In this document: piece by piece, positions 53,094-60,637 of the stretch
How positions within the stretch are numbered: position 1 is the first letter of the stretch
Layout of the letters: each line of letters opens with the position of its first letter
Source: BTUB01 sp963836585
GTDB taxonomy: Bacteria > Babelota > Babeliae > Babelales > Vermiphilaceae
Direction of reading: 5' to 3'
Length of the DNA: 64,000 nt
Assembly: GCA_963836585.1 (NCBI GenBank)
Contig: CAWIJV010000001.1
Coordinates: forward strand, 310,001 to 374,000
The notes under the pieces: model-generated
The model's database searches: none
The model's input: the letters and a program-made list of their open reading frames with translations, nothing else
What the model was told of the DNA's origin: nothing
Position numbers and translations under genes: made by a program

Positions 53094-53799
53094 AATTTGG
53101 CTACTTCTTTTTTTCTCAATTATTATTTCCGAATCATGTGCCATGGATGCTCCTGCTCCTATTGCGTCGCCCGATCTAAAAATGCGCAAGCTCTATGCAA
53201 AAGATTTTAAAGAGTTAGGGGTTGAGTATGCGGACGAGATCGTTTGTAGAGTGGATCCGCGCAGAATGCTTGAGCCAAGAAGGCTCAGCCAAGATCAGGG
53301 TAATGGGGATAGGCCATTTGATGCATCATGGTGGGAAGCTGTAGACAAAAAATATCATGCAAAGGTGCATCTCAAATATATTAGTGATCGGGTAGGCTAT
53401 GGCGTCTTTACCGATGAAATAATTGAAAAAGATTGGGTGGTGGGAGAATACACCGGTGAACTGATCGATTTCGATATGTGTAATAAATTGAACATGCAAG
53501 AAGCTGCGTATCTTATGGAGCTTGGGATGTATTACCGTTCAGAGGATGGTGATTATCTTCGAAATCTTTTTATTGACGCAAAAAGGATGGGGAATTTTAC
53601 CCGATTTGTGAATCATAGTTACATTCCAAATATTAGGGAAGAAGTAGTTTTTGCTAAAGGCTTGTGGCATATAGTTTTTGTGGCCCGCAGAAGAATTCTT
53701 GCGGATAAGCAACTCTTTATTAATTACGGCCCTAAATATTGGGAAGCGCGAAATATAAAACCCCTCAATTTGAATGAGCTGCCATCATGGCTGCAATAA
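53086..53799 (+). CDS. Secreted SET-domain protein 1
   Basis: This 237-residue protein has a signal peptide after a GTG start (MYKIWLLLFFSIIISES). A SET domain follows: HLKYISDRVGYGVFTDEIIE, VVGEYTGELI, FTRFVNHSYIPNI and INYGPKYW. SET domains methylate lysine. The NHS..PN and INYG..YW elements of the cofactor and pseudoknot site are present. Secreted bacterial SET proteins can modify host histones, which is inference here. A paralogue lies at 55464, separated by an IS that landed right after this stop codon. Confidence 0.85.
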   Translation: MYKIWLLLFFSIIISESCAMDAPAPIASPDLKMRKLYAKDFKELGVEYADEIVCRVDPRRMLEPRRLSQDQGNGDRPFDASWWEAVDKKYHAKVHLKYISDRVGYGVFTDEIIEKDWVVGEYTGELIDFDMCNKLNMQEAAYLMELGMYYRSEDGDYLRNLFIDAKRMGNFTRFVNHSYIPNIREEVVFAKGLWHIVFVARRRILADKQLFINYGPKYWEARNIKPLNLNELPSWLQ

Positions 53800-55419
53800 A
53801 GACAGGAACTCCCGCTAACAAAAACAACCCTTTAGTATCGCATTCGTAAAAATTTATTTTCGTAAACTTTTTTTGGTATGCTGTAGCCACTCTATCAAAA
53901 TTTGAATAGGAAGTGGACCATGGAAAAGCCAAGAAAAGATCTTTCTGCTACGGGGATGATACGCATTGTCCGTAGCGCATTCAAGAAGACCAAAACACCC
54001 CAAATAAAAGGTAATCGGAGCAATCCGATATCACTCGAAGATTGCTTGATGTCTGCATTTGCGATGTTTAGTCTCAAATTTCCTTCGCTCCTGCAATTTG
54101 ACAATCATATGTATGAACCGGACACGGTGCATGTCAATTTAAAAAATTTATATGACATCCAAAACGTACCCAGTGATACGTACATGCGTGAGCGAGTTGA
54201 TGAAGTTGAGCCGGACGAAATTAGCCCTATTTTCAAAACTATTTTTGCGCATCTTCAGCGAGGGAAAGCGCTGGAAGGCTTTCAATTTATCAATGGCTAT
54301 TATCTGCTTTCAGTCGATGACACCGGTTTCTTTTCATCCTCCACCGTGCATTGTGAAAATTGCTGTGTGAAAGAGCATCGAGACGGCACAAAAACTTACT
54401 ACCATCAAATGTTATGCGGTTCGCTGGTCCATCCCGGTCAGAAGACGGTGATCCCCTTGGCTCCTGAGCCAATCATGAAGTCGGACGGCGATACCAAAAA
54501 TGACTGCGAGCTGAATGCTGCCAAGCGTTTTATTGAGCGGCTTCGCAGAGAACATCCGCATTTAAAAATAATTTTCTTGGGCGATGGCATCACCAGCAAT
54601 GCGCCATTTATCAAAATGCTTGAGGATGCCGGTATTTCATACATACTGGGGGCCAAACCGGGTAATCATAAAGCATTATTTGAGTTTACCCGTGGCATAT
54701 GCAATGAATCTGAGTATCGCGCCAAAGATGGCGGCGCCATTCATCAGTATCGCTTTTGCAATGGGGTGCCGCTCAATGACACTCATCCTGACGTGAAAGT
54801 AAATTTTCTGGATTATATCGAAATTGGGTCCAAAGGAAAAAAGCAGTGCTTCAGCTGGGTAACCGATCTGAAAATTTCTGAAGCTACGGTTCATGACATT
54901 ATGCGAGGAGGAAGATGTCGATGGAAGATTGAGAATGAAACCTTGAACACGCTTAAAAACCAAAATTATCACTTCGAGCACAATTTTGGGCATGGCAAAA
55001 AAAATTTGAGTACCATCTTTGGCATGCTCATGATGCTGGCTTTTTTAATTGATCAAGCGCAAGAGCTTTGCGATGCCCTTTTTCAGAAGGCGCTTTGCAA
55101 ACAAAAGAAAAAGAAATATCTCTGGGAAAGAATGCGAGCATTGGCTTTGGATTATCTGGTAGAATCCTGGGAAGTTCTGTGGAGCGCCCTGGCCTATGGC
55201 CACAAAAAAATTGATCTCAAATCGATCACCAATAGCAGCTAAATTATTTACAGCTCGGGGAATATTAGGGTTTTGAAGCGTGTTTTTTATTAAACTAGTA
55301 ATTTACGGGGGGGGGGGTATGAGAGAAGATAGGTCTCGTATTTCCTTTTTTGGGGAATTTTTGACCAAACTTTATCTCTCAAAAAAACCGTTACTTAGCG
55401 GGAGCTCCTGCAATAAAGA
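53794..55419 (+). mobile_element. IS4-like insertion sequence, copy 2 (intact)
   Basis: The element is 53803-55410 (1608 bp) with CAGGAACTCCCGCTAA/CAGGAGCTCCCGCTAA inverted ends. It is flanked by a 9-bp target duplication CAATAAAGA (53794-53802 and 55411-55419). The duplication includes the stop codon of SET gene 1, so that gene survives intact. A G tract at 55307-55317 has 11 Gs versus 9 in copy 1. Confidence 0.95.
53920..55242 (+). CDS. DDE transposase (IS4-like), copy 2
   Basis: This copy is identical to the transposase at 32978 except SVDD for SVDG at the first catalytic Asp segment. That near identity shows recent transposition. ATG 53920 has AGGAA upstream. The substitution sits next to a catalytic residue and might alter activity. 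Confidence 0.88.
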   Translation: MEKPRKDLSATGMIRIVRSAFKKTKTPQIKGNRSNPISLEDCLMSAFAMFSLKFPSLLQFDNHMYEPDTVHVNLKNLYDIQNVPSDTYMRERVDEVEPDEISPIFKTIFAHLQRGKALEGFQFINGYYLLSVDDTGFFSSSTVHCENCCVKEHRDGTKTYYHQMLCGSLVHPGQKTVIPLAPEPIMKSDGDTKNDCELNAAKRFIERLRREHPHLKIIFLGDGITSNAPFIKMLEDAGISYILGAKPGNHKALFEFTRGICNESEYRAKDGGAIHQYRFCNGVPLNDTHPDVKVNFLDYIEIGSKGKKQCFSWVTDLKISEATVHDIMRGGRCRWKIENETLNTLKNQNYHFEHNFGHGKKNLSTIFGMLMMLAFLIDQAQELCDALFQKALCKQKKKKYLWERMRALALDYLVESWEVLWSALAYGHKKIDLKSITNSS

Positions 55420-55463
55420 TCATCTAGTTGACTTTGCAAAATGTTTGCAAGAAAATTGAGGGC

Positions 55464-56180
55464 ATGAAGAACTTTTTATGCCCATTTTTTCTCTCATTGT
55501 TACTCATTGTTGTCACCGGTGCAAATGCGACTGAGCATTTGCTTAATCTGCTTCTTGATGATGCAGTTGATAGTTCACTCCTATTTCCTGATAGGTCTCA
55601 AAAATATTATAAAGGCCAAATTGAACTGCTTGGGCGCATCTACGTTGACACTTCAATGAATGATTCTCAAATGGCGCTCGAACTGCAAGCGGCCGCATGC
55701 ATTGAGTATGATCAGCTTTCTGATGCGGAAAAGAGCGTGGTGGATAATTACTATCGTCTGCTCAAGCAAAAATATGAAGCACCCTGGTATTTAAAATATA
55801 TCAGCAAAAAAGTGGGCTACGGCATCTATGCGGCGGCTGATATTGAAAAAGGGCAACTGATAGGCGAGTATGCGGGCATTATCTATGACGAGCAAACGTA
55901 TAAACGAGTGCCGCGTAATGCTAACTATTGCTGGAATTTGCCGCCGCCTTCGCGCATAAAAAATGCAAAGTATTATTATGTCGATTCGATTCATTACTGC
56001 AACTTTACCCGCTTTATAAATCATAGTTATCGGCCGAATGTGGTGCCGGTGCATATATTTACCAGCGAAGGGCCGCGGATGCTCTATGTTGCCGCGCGCG
56101 ATATTGAAAAAGATGAACAGATTTTGGTGAACTATGGCCAAGGCTATTGGCGCGGTCGCGAGCCGGAGGAATTAGATTAA
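55464..56180 (+). CDS. Secreted SET-domain protein 2
   Basis: I chose ATG 55464 for its GAGGG ribosome site and signal peptide (MKNFLCPFFLSLLLIVVTGA). The SET domain shows YLKYISKKVGYGIYAAADIE, LIGEYAGIIYD, FTRFINHSYRPNVVP and LVNYGQGYW. It is a paralogue of 53086-53799. Both keep the catalytic NHS and NYG elements. Likely an exported methyltransferase; the target is unknown. Confidence 0.85.
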   Translation: MKNFLCPFFLSLLLIVVTGANATEHLLNLLLDDAVDSSLLFPDRSQKYYKGQIELLGRIYVDTSMNDSQMALELQAAACIEYDQLSDAEKSVVDNYYRLLKQKYEAPWYLKYISKKVGYGIYAAADIEKGQLIGEYAGIIYDEQTYKRVPRNANYCWNLPPPSRIKNAKYYYVDSIHYCNFTRFINHSYRPNVVPVHIFTSEGPRMLYVAARDIEKDEQILVNYGQGYWRGREPEELD

Positions 56181-56220
56181 GTATTCCGTGTCGGCAAATA
56201 ACATGCTATGTTAAAGCATT

Positions 56221-57192
56221 ATGAAAAAATTCTCATTCCACTTATTTAGAAAATTACCGGAGCGGGAGAAAAAGATCACTTTTTCCACCATGCTCACGCT
56301 TGCGCGCTTTGCACTGATTCCGTTTATTGTGGTATCCATGATTCTGCATCATTGGTATGCGGCATTTATTTTTTTTACTGCTGCTGCAGTGACCGATATT
56401 CTTGATGGTTGGTTCGCGCGCTGGTTTAATGAGCGGACATTTTTAGGCGCTGCGCTCGATCCGATTGCCGATAAAGCACTGGTAATCGCGGTCTTTGCCA
56501 CGCTTGCCTTTTATCAATCGCCGCTGTTTGCGATTCCGCACTGGTTTGTGGCGCTCGTGCTGATCAAAGAGCTGATTCAAGTTGCCGGTGCGATTATTCT
56601 TTATCGCATCAAGGGGCACCTTACCATTGCGCCCACATTGCTGGGCAAACTCACCATGTTTGCGCAGTCGGCATTTATTACGTGGCTGTTTTCCTGCTAC
56701 TTTTTCCACTGGATTCCGATAAAAACATATTTTGTAATGCTGGCAACCGTTTCAATTTTAGTGTTACTCACCTTTGTTGATTATGTACGCATTGGCTATC
56801 GCTCGCTTTTTGTTAGTTGCATGATGTTTTGTATCATCACTTTTGGCGCTGATGATTTTGTGATTAAGCCGTCGCAAAAAAAGCAGCCCAAAATTACCGC
56901 GGAAGATTGCTGCCGCGTAATGTTGGATGGCCAAAAAATTACCGCGCGCCATATGCAATATGTGGGAGAGATTAATAGCATAGAGCTTGCATGGGCTGAA
57001 GATTTTTTTAATGGTGAAGCAAACGCATTGTTTAAAAAAGCTACCGGGCAACAGTTACAAGAATATGCGGCTTACAAAGAAAAAAGTAATTGCGCGCGCG
57101 CGGCGTATGAAAAAGTATTGCGTGAAGAATATGATTTTTTGAAACAGTTTGAAAAAGATGTTTTTGGTTTGAAAACTAAAAATAAAAAATAA
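56221..57192 (+). CDS. CDP-alcohol phosphatidyltransferase (PgsA-like) with C-terminal extension
   Basis: This 323-residue membrane enzyme has the family signature DG-x2-AR-x8-G-x3-D-x3-D (DGWFARWFNERTFLGAALDP then IAD). An N-terminal TMLTLARFALIPFIV segment and several spans precede and follow. Such enzymes make phosphatidylglycerophosphate. About 110 residues after the last span (from DDFVIKPSQKKQ) form a charged helical tail of unknown function, not part of PgsA proper. Confidence 0.85.
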   Translation: MKKFSFHLFRKLPEREKKITFSTMLTLARFALIPFIVVSMILHHWYAAFIFFTAAAVTDILDGWFARWFNERTFLGAALDPIADKALVIAVFATLAFYQSPLFAIPHWFVALVLIKELIQVAGAIILYRIKGHLTIAPTLLGKLTMFAQSAFITWLFSCYFFHWIPIKTYFVMLATVSILVLLTFVDYVRIGYRSLFVSCMMFCIITFGADDFVIKPSQKKQPKITAEDCCRVMLDGQKITARHMQYVGEINSIELAWAEDFFNGEANALFKKATGQQLQEYAAYKEKSNCARAAYEKVLREEYDFLKQFEKDVFGLKTKNKK

Positions 57193-57260
57193 ATTTCTTT
57201 TGATAATGTGTTAATTATGCTGTATATATAATAAATATTTTGAAATTTATTTTTTTATAA

Positions 57261-57531
57261 AGGGGCCTCCGCGGCCCCAGGCCCCGCGCCAAAGGGTTTA
57301 ATGTGAAACCCTTTGGAATCCCCCACACCCAAGGGGTGCCTTGGGAAACCCTCCGGACGTAACCCGGCCGGCCATTTACCGCCTCAAGCGGCGGACACGG
57401 CCATCCTTCCGCTCCTCTACGCAATCGAAAACGATTGCTACTCGGAGCTCGGTGACGCCGGGCTAGGAATTGAACGTTTTATCCAACCATTACTTGTGGA
57501 CTTTTTTGCAGCGGGCCACGTTACGCCCGCT
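57261..57531 (+). ncRNA. Multi-hairpin structured element, copy 2
   Basis: Six hairpins in the same order as 10203-10471. Stems are 57262-57267/57273-57278, 57289-57299/57306-57316 (11 bp perfect), 57328-57334/57339-57345, 57379-57382/57388-57391, 57421-57427/57432-57438 and 57510-57516/57525-57531. Stem sequences 1, 2, 4 and 5 differ from copy 1 but still pair. Linkers such as ACACGGCCATCCTTCCGCTC and CATTACTTGTGGACTTTTTT are kept. No gene overlaps convincingly. Confidence 0.55.
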
Positions 57532-57619
57532 TCTATTTGCCAAGCTACATTTTTACAGATTTTTTCTGCGATGCATATATCTTGGAGAGAAAAATTGAAT
57601 GAAGATGTCCTAGGTTCCT

Positions 57620-57863
57620 AAAAGGCGCCTCGAGGCTGCCGACGCAACAAAGTTGCAAGGCATGCCGAAGCCGCCACCGAGCGAGCGCGCAGCCGCCCGT
57701 AGGGCGGTTTTTACGACGGTAAAAACGGCGAAGCACGGAAAGGGAATTAGGCGGCGATAAAAAGGGGTTTTTTAAGGGGGCGAAGCCACCCTTAAACGCC
57801 TGAGGTCCAGGAGTGGTGGCGAAACCACTTCCTGGCACGGGGTTAGGGGCTGTGAAGTCCCTA
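57620..57863 (-). ncRNA. Multi-hairpin structured element, diverged copy 3
   Basis: Read on the minus strand, it starts with a hairpin TAGGGACTTCACAGCCCCTA and the linker ACCCCGT. Then come a 29-nt hairpin (57807-57835), ACCTCAGGCG and a hairpin TTTAAGGG/CCCTTAAA (57771-57778/57789-57796). Further hairpins near 57694-57740 include CCGCCCGTAGGGCGG and TTTTTACGACGGTAAAAA. The beginning parallels copies 1 and 2, but the later part differs. Together with copy 2 it fills the 790-bp gap between the phosphotransferase gene and ssb. Confidence 0.45.
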
Positions 57864-57984
57864 AATAAAAAAAATAAATTTCATAAAATGGTAAAGCGCC
57901 CTTCGACAGGCTCAGGGTGAATGGGAAATAAAAAAATAAATTTTAAAAAGAATATTAATTTTTTAATACATAAGGGATTTTCAC

Positions 57985-58596
57985 ATGAGTTCATTCAATA
58001 GAGTAATTATGGTGGGCAACCTAACCCGAGACCCGGATTATAAACAATTAACCTCCGGTCAGGCCGTATGCCGCCTGGGCATCGCCTCAAATCGACAATT
58101 TAAGAATAAACAAAGCGGCGATATGATCCAAGAAGTCTGCTATATCGACATTGATGTCTGGGGCCCGCAGGCTGAAAGCTGCCGCCAATATTTGCAAAAA
58201 GGCAGACCAATTCTGGTTGAGGGCCGCCTCAAGCTTGATACTTGGGATGATGCGAGCAACGGCCAAAAACGCAGCAAGCATAGCATTGTTGCCGATCGCG
58301 TTGTTTTTCTGGGCTCAAATGCTCAAGCGCAAGCACAAGCGGGCGCTGAAACAAGCCCGGAGGATGAGCAGCGATTAGATCCCAATAATCCACGCGAAAA
58401 AGAGATCATGAGTCAGCTTCAGCAGATTAAAACTCGCGCGGCTGCACGGCCGGCAGTAAAAGCTGAAAATGATTTTGAAGCGGCTCCCGCTCCAGTCAGA
58501 AAAAAGGCAAGAATAGATGCGGCGCCCGGTGCGCCGGCTACCGGTGAAATCGAATTTGCCGACGAGCCGCCGTTCCAAGATGATTTGCCTTTCTAA
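57985..58596 (+). CDS. ssb: Single-stranded DNA-binding protein
   Basis: This 203-residue protein has the N-terminal OB fold (NRVIMVGNLTRDPDYKQL, YIDIDVWGPQAESCRQYL, RPILVEGRLKLDTW). A disordered Ala/Gln/Pro-rich linker follows, then the acidic tail DEPPFQDDLPF, which recruits partner enzymes. A repeat fragment (CCCTTCGACAGGCTCAGG) lies about 85 bp upstream. A terminator follows. Confidence 0.96.
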   Translation: MSSFNRVIMVGNLTRDPDYKQLTSGQAVCRLGIASNRQFKNKQSGDMIQEVCYIDIDVWGPQAESCRQYLQKGRPILVEGRLKLDTWDDASNGQKRSKHSIVADRVVFLGSNAQAQAQAGAETSPEDEQRLDPNNPREKEIMSQLQQIKTRAAARPAVKAENDFEAAPAPVRKKARIDAAPGAPATGEIEFADEPPFQDDLPF

Positions 58597-58613
58597 TGAT
58601 TTTAACAAAAAAA

Positions 58614-58639
58614 GGCCCGGGCTTATTCCGGGCTTTTTT
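58614..58639 (+). terminator. Rho-independent terminator after ssb
   Basis: The stem GCCCGG/CCGGGC (58615-58620/58628-58633) has a 7-nt loop and is followed by six Ts. It ends the ssb transcript. Confidence 0.88.
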
Positions 58640-58697
58640 GTTTTAAATGGTTGACCGGCGGTTTTTAAATAATGCATGATGGTGATGGGTGGGAAGA

Positions 58698-59213
58698 ATG
58701 TTGTACCGTTTTGCATTTTTATGTATGTTCGCTGCACATGTTTACTCCACGCCTTTATTTCATGCGGTTTATCCTTTTGTTTCCTTCAAATCGGTGGTTG
58801 ATACCTGCATGCGCTCATATACCGATGTGCTGATTATGCAGGACAAAATTCATCTGCATGAACGCATTGATGAGCAAATGGATCTCTTGGTGGGCAGATT
58901 GATGCGGTTAAAAAGTTATATTGAGCAAGCAATTACCGCCTACCGTTTTGAAGCGACGGTGACCTATGATGAACTTGAATATGTGATGCGGATGCTCGAT
59001 TATCTGGAGGTGACCATCAGCGAGCAGGGATATCATGAGGTGAGCGCTTCGCTGAACAAAATTATTTTTGAACTAAAAAAGCAGCTTAAGATTGCGCTGG
59101 ATATTCAAGAAGTCGCTTGGCTTTTTTCGGCGCACCATTGGTCGCCGGTACGGTTTGCATTTATTTATTGCCCTCCGCTTTCGACTTCTTCTTTGGCAAT
59201 AAGAATCTGCTGA
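58698..59213 (+). CDS. Small secreted helical protein of unknown function
   Basis: ATG 58698 follows GGGTGGGAAGA and opens a signal peptide (MLYRFAFLCMFAAHVYS). The mature part is mostly helical (DEQMDLLVGRLMRLKSYIEQ, ASLNKIIFELKKQLKIALD). No family is recognised. It overlaps the convergent ParD-like gene by 49 bp. Confidence 0.65.
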   Translation: MLYRFAFLCMFAAHVYSTPLFHAVYPFVSFKSVVDTCMRSYTDVLIMQDKIHLHERIDEQMDLLVGRLMRLKSYIEQAITAYRFEATVTYDELEYVMRMLDYLEVTISEQGYHEVSASLNKIIFELKKQLKIALDIQEVAWLFSAHHWSPVRFAFIYCPPLSTSSLAIRIC

Positions 59214-59383
59214 ATAAATTCATACGGTAAGTCGGGATTCTCCTCAACAATCATCCCAATCTTAATCCAATGCTCCACTTGTTCTTGAAGTGTTCGGTTA
59301 GTAGTTTCTGCGGCAGCTTGTGCCTCAGCGATAAGAGTTTCTGGCAACTTGATTTCCACTAGAATTTGCACTCCACATTCCAT
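59165..59383 (-). CDS. ParD-like antitoxin
   Basis: This 72-residue protein matches ParD-like antitoxins: a ribbon-helix-helix-type start (LVEIKLPETLIAEAQAAAET) and TLQEQVEHWIKIGMIVEENP. Such proteins bind DNA and block a toxin. No toxin gene is adjacent, so it is an orphan or its partner is elsewhere. The start overlaps the end of the outer-membrane gene by 25 bp. Confidence 0.72.
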   Translation of the reverse strand: MECGVQILVEIKLPETLIAEAQAAAETTNRTLQEQVEHWIKIGMIVEENPDLPYEFIQQILIAKEEVESGGQ

Positions 59384-60483
59384 CCAATCATGCCGCCGGC
59401 CATATTGGTATTATAAATGCGCGCGCCACCGACAATCAGATTATAAAAAAATCCAACCTCCGGTAAATACGGTTTTTGGCATGTGGCAAAATCATAGCTA
59501 AGTAAAAAGTTGAGCGTCTGCATTGTCCAGGCATTAAACTGAGGATCGGTTGCCGATATTCCCGTTGCCGCCGGAGCTCCTTGATGCACAAAACTGTAAT
59601 CGAATAAGAATGATACTCCCAAGATCATATGATCCGCTTTAAAGTAGGCGTTCACCTCCCAGATGGTGCCGGGGGCCGGATAGGTGCTCTCAAATTCAAA
59701 TGACCGCTTGAAAAATGGCATTGCGCCCAGATGAGTGCCAACGGTCACCCAATCATACCAGCCGATGGCAAAATCAAAACTCATCGGGATCGCATAATGG
59801 CCATTATATCCGTTAGCAACATCCATAATATAGCCGGATAGCATTTTGTTTGCTGCTCGTGGGAAAGAGGCCACCGATTCTCAGCGTGGCATCAACATAA
59901 TCTAAATCTTGTGTCTCTTCATGATTCACCGTCCAGCCAATCAGCAAACTGAAATCGCCAAAGCCGGTGCGCGTATGATTGCCAATGATGGTTGGAGTCG
60001 ACCGTGACCCTCCTTCGCGCGTTGCGCTTCGGCGTGATTCTTGGCGCATCATTCCGCGACTGTCGTCGGCGATATTTACGCCGTCGAACAAGATTCCGAG
60101 CGAAGTAAGATCGGTCCATTTGAGTGAGCGGAGCGGGATATGCATCTGACCAAAAAAGCCGCGGCAGAAATTGTGGCTTAAGACTAAAATTTGCTTCCAC
60201 CACACTAAAATCGGCATGATTAAATGAACTATCATCCACCAGATCAGGAATATATAATGCAATAAGCGGAACCGATGTGCCGCTACTATCACGCGCCGCG
60301 TGGGTGGATCCATAGCCGACCGTTGCCTATCCGGTGGTGAGGCCGGGCCATGCCAAACGCGGTTCATAAAAGTCGGTCAAAAAGTTGGTGGCGCGCCAAA
60401 AGTGTGGATTATCGATGCCGCTCGCCGCGCCGGTGAATAATAAAAAAATGCCGATATAAGATACGCTGTTTTTTTAATTTCAT
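59359..60483 (-). pseudogene. Outer-membrane beta-barrel protein, multiply frameshifted
   Basis: Reading from ATG 60483, a signal-type segment and barrel-type strands appear in succession but in changing frames. They include NPHFWRATNFLTDFYEPRLA, ATVGYGSTHAARDSSGTSVP, SFNHADFSVVEANFSLKPQF, HTRTGFGDFSLLIGWTVNHE and GHYAIPMSFDFAIGWYDWVT. The ending is GGMIGWNVECKF, with a terminal Phe as in outer-membrane proteins. At least four single-base shifts are needed. It may be a true pseudogene or a poorly sequenced gene. Confidence 0.6.
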
Positions 60484-60637
60484 AAAAACCTTCGCTTTTT
60501 TAAAAGTAAAAATGATTCTTGAGTATAAAAGGTTTGGGGCAAAAGGCAAAAAATAAATTTGACATTTTTGAAATCTCTGAAGGTAATGGAAGGTGAAGTA
60601 AATTTTTTTCTAATCACTTTAAAAAGGGTGCCTTCAG

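Noticed and set aside
57313..57621. 102-codon ORF in the hairpin region before ssb
   Set aside because: It spans the stems and conserved linkers of the structured element, and no corresponding protein is conserved in the related copy at 10195-10491.
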